Shown here: piece by piece, positions 56,523 through 64,000 of the stretch
Layout of the letters: every line of letters starts with the position of its first letter
Position numbering within the stretch: the first letter of the stretch is position 1
Source: Blumeriella jaapii
Lineage: Eukaryota; Ascomycota; Leotiomycetes; Helotiales; Drepanopezizaceae
Direction of reading: 5' to 3'
Assembly (NCBI GenBank): GCA_009599575.1
Contig: VWND01000076.1
Location: 1,736,001-1,800,000 of the forward strand
Length of the DNA stretch: 64,000 nucleotides
The notes under the pieces: model-generated
Told to the model about the DNA's origin: nothing
Database searches by the model: none
Seen by the model: only the letters and a program-made list of their open reading frames with translations
Position numbers and translations under genes: made by a program

Positions 56523-57152
56523 TCAAACGGCTTTTCCTACCCACCCAGCCTGTCGACCAAGCAAAGCTCAGAGCCAGAACGAGCAAGACACACTAGGCCA
56601 CTTGTAAGAAATGCAGGCCTTCTGGTGACGCTGTGCTCATTAATCCTTGCCAACATCAGCTGCAGACGCTGGTCACCGCAGGAAAATCAACGAACTCCCA
56701 AGGGAGACGACTCCGAGAAGCACAGAGGCACTTCACCACTGTTGCAGAATAGGCTCGGGTCATAGACAATAAGCTGGGACTTAGTGGCCTCCAAAGGAAA
56801 TCCCTTCACCCTTTTAGTAGCAAGTCTAGTATTTCAAGTAAAGAACCAAGAACGCACGGTCAATGATTAGTTGTCGTTAGTATCTACAGTACAGTAGGTT
56901 CAATACGTATATAGACTTGTGCAGCCACCACATACTGTACTCAGATTGTTACTGCGGGGTGCACAAGCGAAAAAGCATGCCAAGGCATCAAATCGCTCCG
57001 CCAGGCCAGCCAGCACTCACGTACACTTGAATCGCCTTCACGCATTCACTTCACAATATATATTACCCGTCTCTTGGTTCAAAAACACTTTCGGTGTCCT
57101 GCCATTGCCATGATTGTAGGCCGTGCAGCCGCTTAGGCTCGTCGGAATCAAC
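56487..57152. other. Intergenic region upstream of the second Zn2Cys6 gene
   Basis: No gene was recognised. It contains TACAGTACAGTAGG near 56885 and TACTGTACTC near 56933, and the promoter of the regulator at 57153. Confidence 0.45.
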
Positions 57153-59471
57153 ATGGAGCACGAGCGGCGGTCGCCGTCTACCGAGAAAGGAGACGCTCAC
57201 ATCACCCCCAAGCAGGCGGCGTGCTTGAGCTGCCGCAAAAGCAAGACGAGGTGCTTGAGAGATGGGAAGGGCAAGTGCAGGAAGTGTGATCAGACGGGGG
57301 CAGAGTGTCTTGTGCCGGAATATCGGGTGGGGAGGCTCAAGGGCGTCAAGAAGTATGACACTGGTGATATGTGTATGCCTTGAGGTGTGTGAAACATATG
57401 CTAATATCGAAAAGCAAGCGAGATGGTCTTGAGAAAGCCGTCTACCAGATTGAGCAAGCCCTGAAGAAATCCAAGAATCGAGCCAGTCCGTCAGAGGAAG
57501 GCCGCAGGAGTCTCCATCTCCATAATCTGTTGAGCGAAGCCCAGGGCATCTTGCCAAAGCCCGCGTTTCCAGAGACTACTTTCCAGACGAATGCCTTCTC
57601 TCCAGGCCAGCACTCTGGATCTCCTCGTGGCGCTCTCAGACAGTCTGCAGTGCCGGAGAGAGAATGCCGCGACGAACAATTTTCGGTAGACGATGCCGAG
57701 AATCCACTCCAGCTTCTTGCTAGAGCATCTGATCTTTCTGCGCTCTCCAAGCAGCCTTCGTTTACCGTGAATGTGCCGTCCTCGGTACCAAGATCTCCAG
57801 ACCTTGGAGATGAAAAGCTTCGTGACTTCTTTGGACCGTTTCGACCAAGTCTAGATGTTGGTCCCGACGTCGATCCCATTGATTTGGGCCTTGTCACTGA
57901 TGAAGAAGCCGCCCTTCTGTTTTCATTGTAAGTTTTTAAAACAGCCAGTGATATATACTCACCCGGCCTGCAGTTTCTACGACAACCTATCACATACCAG
58001 ATGGGGCCTGGACCCGATCCTCCATACGCCGCAGTTTGTGCGGAAACAATCATCGTTCCTGTTTACTTCAATCATGGCCGGATCTGCTCTGTTCATGCCG
58101 ACGGCAGCAGCCGTGTCCAAACGTCTCTCCCTCCACTGCAGGTTTCTGGCTCGAAATCTCTTGATCAACCGGAGCAGGTCTCCCGAGGTCGTGCTCGGCT
58201 TCATGGTCAATATTCCGTGGATGGCTCCAGGACAGCATTGGTCGGATGATGACACCTGCTCTTACATGGCTGCTGCTCTGACCATCGCGATAGACATCTC
58301 GCTCAACAAGCTCATTGTGCCATCTCCAAGCGACTCGCTAGCTGGCATTCACGAGGGCGAAGCACCGTCGGACTGTATCACTGCCAGGAAAGCCCTCGAA
58401 CTTGATGGCTTCTCGGACGTTAATCCGAATTCAGATCTCGGTAGGCGATTACTTCGACGCCGAGAAAGGATATGGCTAGCGCTCTTTGTCCTTGATCGGG
58501 GTGTCTGTCTGGCCAGAGGGCGGAGCTTTACAGTGCCTGTGACGACACTTATCGAAAATTGCGAGACTTGGCATCGTTCCTCGGTCGCTGACCGCTGGGA
58601 TGGCTCTGTTGTCTCATCTGCTGTGTTCAGAAGAGATCTCGCGACTCTAATTTCAGAGGCCAAGGGTATCTGCGAGAGCAGCCATCACCGCGCTGAAAGA
58701 GGAATTGACATCGCGCAGTCCCTCCAACACACGATAGAAGGTTTCTTCAACGGCTGGTACTCAACCTGGGCTCATGCTATCGGAGGCATGAAGGACAACT
58801 CAATCCCACCCTACGTCGAGATCCTCGTCACCCACGGGCGACTCTCGATTTACAGCAGCCTGGTCAACCATCCCACCGCACCCGTAGAAGCCAAGCGATT
58901 CTTCCGAGCGGCGGGTCTTTCATCAGCGCTAAAGGTACTACGTGCTGCGGTTCAGGGCGAGAACAGGCTAAAATCTATGCCCAACAATACATCGATCATG
59001 ATCTGTTTTGCAGCGTGTTTTGCATTTTACCTCAGCACAACTGGTTCGACGGGAAACATGAGTCTGGCGCCTAGTATCCGCAGACTGATTGAGGAATCTG
59101 CAGGTGTGCTAGAAAGACTCGGCTCGATCCCGCCGCACCGCAATGGAACCTCAGCACTACACGGTAGACATCTTCGAAGGGTCATTGGAGCAGCACCTCC
59201 AGCCTCTGACTTTGTAAGCCCAAGACAAGTACAGACGTTTTATGCCCCGACGACCATTCCACAATCAATCAAGGAATATCCGACACCCCCTTTACGGATG
59301 GACATGGCGGAACTTCCCCATTTCTCATCCATGTCTGATGATCAGATCAACCAAGCTATCAGCAATGCAGGCAATGAACTCGACACGTACATACCATCCT
59401 TGCAGATGGAAGACCAATCGGCACTTGACTGGCTGGATTGGTTCAATATGGACGTCAACACCAATGGCTGA
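57153..59471 (+). CDS. Zn2Cys6 fungal transcription factor
   Basis: Predicted nuclear regulator of 736 residues from exons 57153-57352, 57415-57927 and 57974-59471 (introns of 62 and 46 nt). The binuclear zinc cluster is at about residues 24-51: C-LS-C-RKSKTR-C-LRDGKGK-C-RK-C-DQTGAE-C. The third spacer is seven residues, within the family's range. A basic linker (RLKGVKN) and a dimerisation-type helix (GLEKAVYQIEQALKKSKNRA) follow. The middle domain includes VTDEEAALLFSLFYDNLSH, VLGFMVNIPWMAPGQHWSDD and RRRERIWLALFVLDRGVCLA. The C-terminal 70 residues are acidic and aromatic (ALDWLDWFNMDV), as in activation domains. The target genes are unknown. The closest downstream gene is the acyltransferase at 60572 in the same orientation, but 1.1 kb separates them and no regulon can be inferred. 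Confidence 0.93.
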
Positions 59472-60571
59472 GGATGGGTGCAGACCGCCTGCTTTTTATG
59501 ATAATCGATTCCATCTGCGGGCTGGGCATGATGTTGATTTAAGTTTCGTCGTATTCTTTTACAAGCCAAGGAGATCGAGACCCGATTGCGGTATCAATAT
59601 TTAAATTTGTAATTGGAGTTCCAGCTCAATGGATCACGTCTCCACACGAGGATATGGTGTGCGAATTCGTAACGAGGCGTTGGGAAACAGGTTCTTGGGA
59701 AGCGTAGTCCACGCCAATACGGCAGAGTATAACCTCTTCTATATTGAAATGGGGGGTTTATAATACTCAATTGTGAGTCTTCAAGAAGGGTGCGAGTCGG
59801 ATGCTGATGGCACTTGAACGTCAATGTTGTGGACTGGGCTGCCCACGTTAATATCGAGAGGAAGATATGCTGTGAAGAATGCCACACCAGGACAGGGCTA
59901 CCGTCAACGCAAAGCGATATGTCGTGCGGGATCAAGCATGGATATGTCTGGCTTAGGCAACAGCTTGTTGACTCGGGTTTGGGGGTCTCGGTTCTTGGAA
60001 AGCTTGTCGAATTTTCAGATGATCGTTTGTTTGTAAACAAACACAATTCCACAAATTGGTACAGGCAACTAACGGCCTTTCCTCGTCTGCCTTCTCCAGG
60101 CTGTCTGATGATCGAACACTGAACGCGAACGAACTGCTTTTTCCTTTCTTTTCCGTTACGGAGGCACTTGTCTATCGGTAAGCAAACTGTATGCTGGAGA
60201 CCTTGGCAAGATAGCTAGCCATTCGTCTTCGTCCCGAATTCGTGCATCAGCGTTTGAACGATCAGATCCATATCTCACGCAGCCTACGGCTTTCTAAGAT
60301 ATGCTGTGAGACTGGAATAAGGACGAGATACTTATACTTATTTACTGTCGCCAGGCGCTAAGCGAGACCCATCAGCCAAGCCAAGCACCCCGGAGCGACT
60401 CCTGACGTCACACCAGAATCGCGTCTTCCTGATCATAAAAACTGTCGCGTGTCACGCTCCATCCCATCAGCTCAAACTCTTTTCTTCCTCATCCTCTTCC
60501 TCTTCTTCTTCCTCTTCATCTTCTTCTTCCTCCATCTCTTCAACCCGACCAAGCTCCCACATCCTCGCAAG
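59472..60571. other. Intergenic region with C/T-rich leader of the acyltransferase
   Basis: No gene was recognised. From about 60478 to 60540 a CTT/CTC-rich tract precedes the acyltransferase ATG. In frame it would encode a Leu/Phe/Ile run from a GTG codon at 60449, but this is better read as a pyrimidine-rich 5' leader. Confidence 0.5.
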
Positions 60572-62218
60572 ATGGAGACGGTATTTCCGCATCTCACCGC
60601 GACAGGCCCAGCACCCTCATACCGCCAGGTAATAGATGCCTACCGCGCCGCCTACGCCCTCCGCGTCCAAGACGGGTCTCTCCGACCTCTCGTCCTCCCG
60701 TACCATCTGTACGGATGTTTGGCCCTCCTCGCCTATCTATGTATACCGCAGGCCCAGCACCCGATTATATATGCGGCGAGGTGGCCGCTGCTGGCGGCGA
60801 TTGCGGCATTCCAGTGGAAGACGATCAACGAGGCGACAAGTATCATGGCGGCGACGGGATATGCGTCGGGATTGACGGGAGCTTGGGGCGTGGTGCTCAG
60901 TACGACGTGGTTGGTGTTGTATAGGCCGCAGCTCGATGCGAAGAGAGTCGATGTGAAGAGAGTCGACGCGAAGGCCCAGACAGGACAGTCGAATATCGAG
61001 TCTCCGAAAGGAGAAGCAGATGGGCTTGTCAATGGGCTCGAGGAAAGCACAAAGACAGTCGGTCTGAAGTATAGGGGAAAAGTCAGGTCGACAAGCATCT
61101 CAAATGGGGGGCCTGCCACAGGCCACAGCGGCGACAGGGTGGAATACTACTGGCAGTCATATCCCGACAACTTCGCGGATCGGTTCTACTGGGTGTCAGA
61201 CCTTCTAATCAATTTCCGCCTCCCAGGATGGAATCTTGCTATTTCACCACTACCGGCTCTCCCACCGTTTGTTAAGGCTCCGCTTGGGGAGCCCGTCGAC
61301 GCCAAGTCGATATCTGGTGTCTCGAGTACCGGCCTGCAGAGACACGATACTCGAGCAGAGTTGATACGCGCCACGATACCGAAATTTGTTTTTGGATACT
61401 TCGTGATGGATCTTCTGAAAGTCGTCATGATGAAGGACCCTTATTTTACGTTTGGGCCAACAAGCTATGCGCCCCCTTGGTACCTCCAGGGCTATTCCCC
61501 CTGGGCCCTCTATCTTATTCGACAGGCACTCAATTCCGTGGCCATCCTCGTCTCGCTCGAGATGGCTTTCCTACTCCCTGTAGTCTTTATAGGGGTGATC
61601 GGCGGACCTGGCGTCTTCGGCCTTCGCGCAGAACCCTGGTACTGGCTCGACAGATGGGGGTCCTGGTCTAACATCACCGACAAAGGCTTAGGCGGTCTTT
61701 GGGGCGGATGGTGGCATCAGACTTTCCGCTTTGAGTTCTCGGCGCCGGTGAATTTTTGTATCAGAAAAGGGTACGTACAGGCCAAGTCGCCTGCGTCCAA
61801 GCTCCTGGCTCTCTTCTCTGCGTTTGCCATCTCGGGCTTCATGCATTACTGTGGTAGTATAAGCCAGTTCCCGAGGACGCATCTCTGGCACGCACCCATC
61901 TTCTTCATGTCGCAGGCAGTGGGCATCGCCACGCAGATGGCTCTCTGCGCCATGCTGCAGCCGCTGATCAAGAGCATGCCTCAGACAGTGAGGAGATCGG
62001 GCAACTTTGCTTTTGTGTTCGCCTGGCTGCTCTGTACGGCCTGGTGGCTGACGGACGATTTCGCGCGGGGCGGAATCTGGCTCTACGAAGCTATTCCGAT
62101 CAGTCCTCTTCGCGGACTTGGGTTCGGGGTGGAAGGCGATGGGTGGTGGTGCTGGGAGCATTTTGGCGTTGGGTGGTACACTGGCAAGCACTGGTGGGAG
62201 AGCGGGATCGCGTTATAG
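60572..62218 (+). CDS. Wax-synthase-like membrane-bound O-acyltransferase
   Basis: Intronless protein of 548 residues with about eight hydrophobic segments, similar to the wax-synthase domain family (MBOAT superfamily), whose fungal members acetylate or acylate alcohols, sterols or secondary metabolites. The start METVFPHLTATGPAPSYRQV at 60572 fits the family better than an upstream GTG. Key motifs are RFYWVSDLLINFRLPGWN (the RGxGW-type region), WGGWWHQTFRFEFSAPVNFC and the catalytic-His segment FAISGFMHYCGS. Membrane segments include YGCLALLAYLCIP, ALNSVAILVSLEMAFLLPVV and FAFVFAWLLCTAWWLTD. A hydrophilic insert, about residues 130-190 (KRVDVKRVDAK), contains a short repeat. The substrate cannot be predicted. 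It ends HFGVGWYTGKHWWESGIAL. Confidence 0.9.
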   Translation: METVFPHLTATGPAPSYRQVIDAYRAAYALRVQDGSLRPLVLPYHLYGCLALLAYLCIPQAQHPIIYAARWPLLAAIAAFQWKTINEATSIMAATGYASGLTGAWGVVLSTTWLVLYRPQLDAKRVDVKRVDAKAQTGQSNIESPKGEADGLVNGLEESTKTVGLKYRGKVRSTSISNGGPATGHSGDRVEYYWQSYPDNFADRFYWVSDLLINFRLPGWNLAISPLPALPPFVKAPLGEPVDAKSISGVSSTGLQRHDTRAELIRATIPKFVFGYFVMDLLKVVMMKDPYFTFGPTSYAPPWYLQGYSPWALYLIRQALNSVAILVSLEMAFLLPVVFIGVIGGPGVFGLRAEPWYWLDRWGSWSNITDKGLGGLWGGWWHQTFRFEFSAPVNFCIRKGYVQAKSPASKLLALFSAFAISGFMHYCGSISQFPRTHLWHAPIFFMSQAVGIATQMALCAMLQPLIKSMPQTVRRSGNFAFVFAWLLCTAWWLTDDFARGGIWLYEAIPISPLRGLGFGVEGDGWWCWEHFGVGWYTGKHWWESGIAL

Positions 62219-63402
62219 ATGGTAGAGGGACGATTTCGATGATTGTTATGACGATGGATGGAAAAGATGCGTAGCGCGGTGTATGGAGCCCTGATTCAAC
62301 TCGGCACTGGGTCGAGCAGTATACCCCAATTCACTTGGAACTCGAAAACTCTACTAGACGTAGATTTCCAGCAGCTCAGGTGCCCTATTGTTCTACATCC
62401 TTGATGGGATCGAGGTCCCCATGTCAAGAGTGCCTATCGGATCGTTAGATTCTCCGGGGTTTGTTTCCATTGAACCAAACGTTCGAATACGCCTCGTTTG
62501 ACGACAGCTCACCTTACCTCGCGCCATTGCCAGTCTATGGTTACGATATCTCCGCAGCCACGCATCATGCAGAGGAAGTGTGTTCTCAAGGGAGATGGAT
62601 AGAGGGCCAGCATAGGAGCTGCCTTTGTCGACAGATAGGATAGAGAGAGGAGCATCACTTACGCGGCTGCACTTTGTGTATTTCCGTCTCTTTGAGACCT
62701 CAAACCTGCCAACAGGTACCGGTACCAACAAGACGCCAACAGGTTCGGAATCAGATGAGAAGACTATCACTTTTTTCGTTGAAGAAACAGTGAATATCAG
62801 TTACGTCCTCTTAGACCGCGCATCTTCCGCGCTCGTAAACCTTTCCTGCTTTTGGCTGGCGGCTTTGTTTCTTCCATACTGCCAACGTCCTCCGTATCTC
62901 CAGGACTGGCGTTTTGGAACCAAGCTCTTTCAACAGCGAGTAACGAACCGATGGAATTCGGGGAGGTTGAAGAGGCTACAGAGAGGTACGACGGATAATT
63001 TGGGAGATGAAGCCTTGGCTTGAGGGGTCGGATGGGTGAAGTGTGTTTGCACTTTCGTTGTGCAACGCCGGATCGGGTACACTGGCTGCATCTTGATATA
63101 AAGGTGGACTGGTCTGCCGTTCTTTGTTACTTTGGCTTCTCTTTCTAAAAAGCCATTATCTCTGCCATTCTGCCATCTTTCTCGTCACGCGAGTAAAGTA
63201 CTAAGTGAATGTACTACTTGCGGTCCATGCCCAAGAGAGCTTTAGCGTCTCCTTGCTAGCTCCTGGCTCTATCTCTCTACATGAAAGTCATCTCGACAGG
63301 CACTTTACACATCTCGCTTCACTCTTGTCCCGTCTTCAAGCTCAAGCAAACACTCACATACCACGCCACAAGCCAGACTCAACAAGCGAGCAAGATTCGA
63401 CA
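62219..63402. other. Intergenic region, no gene supported
   Basis: About 1.2 kb. Overlapping frames on both strands (62393-62770 minus, 62625-63023 plus) have no family motif and no convincing splice structure. The right 200 bp, C/T-rich before 63403, presumably holds the promoter of the DUF3602 gene. Confidence 0.4.
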
Positions 63403-63975
63403 ATGACTGCAGTCCCTAAAACGCTCTCCGAGGCCGGCCGCCGCGAATCCTCGGGCTCACAGAAGCGCGGCGCATCATCCTACGGCCGCGGCGGAGCAGG
63501 CAACATGGGCCCTTCCAGCGCGGGCGCCGAGCCCGTCAACCTCGAGACGCCGACGCTGAAGAGCGACATGTACACCACCGGGCGCGGCGGGAGCGGGAAC
63601 ATGGCCAAGAATGATATGGGGGAGGAAGCGAGGCGGGCGCAGGATGTTGTTGGGTATGTCGTCGTTCTCTCCCCATCCCGGGCTCGTCGCTGACAGGAAA
63701 CCCGGGACTCCAGTCACCCGCGACGCGAGAGCGCGAATTGCACGCACGTGGGCAGGGGCGGCGCGGCCAATGTGTTCAAGCCTTCGGCGGCCGAGCTGGA
63801 GAACATGAGGAGGGAGGGCGGTCAGTGGGAGAGCGCTGTGGGCGACGATGGGGTCGAGGACGGGCTGGACGCCAGCAGCGGGTTGAAGAGGGAGAACACG
63901 AGGGGTGATGGGGAGAAGAGTAAGGGCTTGGCGGACAGAGGGAAGGAGTGGATCAAGGGAAAGCTGGGGAAGTGA
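63403..63975 (+). CDS. DUF3602 (PAR32-like) Gly-rich repeat protein
   Basis: Small disordered cytosolic protein of 170 residues from exons 63403-63653 and 63714-63975 (60-nt intron, donor GTATGT, acceptor TCCAG, phase preserved). It contains three copies of the family signature GRGG(A/S)(G/A)N: SYGRGGAGNMGPSS, TTGRGGSGNMAKND and VGRGGAANVFKPS. A charged C-terminus ends DRGKEWIKGKLGK. In yeast, Par32 with this motif inhibits the ammonium transporters Mep1/Mep3 under TORC1 control. Transfer of that role here is inference from the motif only. The start codon follows a C/A-rich leader and is the first ATG of the frame. Confidence 0.88.
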
Positions 63976-64000
63976 GGGTGCGTAGGGTGGGAGAAGACGG

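Noticed and set aside
60449..60571. N-terminal hydrophobic extension of the acyltransferase from a GTG codon
   Set aside because: The Leu/Phe run is a translated CTT/CTC tract and the start would be non-ATG. METVFPHL at 60572 is the better start.

Overview
The window is nuclear DNA of a filamentous ascomycete (Pezizomycotina). The evidence is two Zn2Cys6 regulators, short spliceosomal introns (mostly 40-110 nt, with GTRNGT-type donors and YAG acceptors), intron-interrupted housekeeping genes typical of moulds (TERT, SDHB, SCOT, ARP6, ARP8, NF-X1/FAP1, CTK3, BEM46) and fungus-typical families (wax-synthase-like acyltransferase, DUF3602/PAR32-like). A dothideomycete is my best guess, but I cannot prove class or species. 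No bacterial, viral or organellar block was recognised.

The window has two textures. The left half (1-33.7 kb) has few genes and long intergenic stretches (up to about 5.5 kb) full of microsatellites and copies of the palindrome TACAGTACTGTA. It holds a decayed FAD monooxygenase (1190-1997), a Zn2Cys6 regulator (2453-4789), a very GC-rich TBC-domain protein (6240-8451, minus), a small orphan gene (13987-14600), a pair of about 290-bp direct repeats enclosing an 86-bp minisatellite (14630-16373), the telomerase reverse transcriptase gene (18254-22678, minus) and a large DH-BAR-SH3 Rho-GEF of the Tuba type (25283-31365). The right half (33.7-64 kb) is compact.

Right-half order: DAL5-type MFS transporter (minus); AhpD-like protein (plus); SCOT (minus); ARP6 (minus); NF-X1/FAP1 finger protein (plus); ARP8 (plus); CTK3 (minus); GNAT acetyltransferase (minus); SDHB (plus); BEM46-type hydrolase (minus); GCIP-family protein (plus); a second Zn2Cys6 regulator (plus); wax-synthase-like acyltransferase (plus); DUF3602 protein (plus). 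ARP6 (SWR1), FAP1, ARP8 (INO80) and CTK3 put four chromatin or transcription genes side by side. SCOT and SDHB both act in mitochondrial succinate metabolism.

The most unusual points are: (1) TERT is intact except for a frame break between RT motifs D and E, which removal of a 26-nt GT...AG segment would repair exactly; (2) apparent one-base frame breaks beside short homopolymers also occur in the MFS and GNAT genes; (3) the direct-repeat/minisatellite unit looks like a non-autonomous terminal-repeat element; (4) the palindromic TACAGTACTGTA family is dispersed in the left half. Exon boundaries below were read by eye from splice sites, reading phase and family similarity; none has transcript support.
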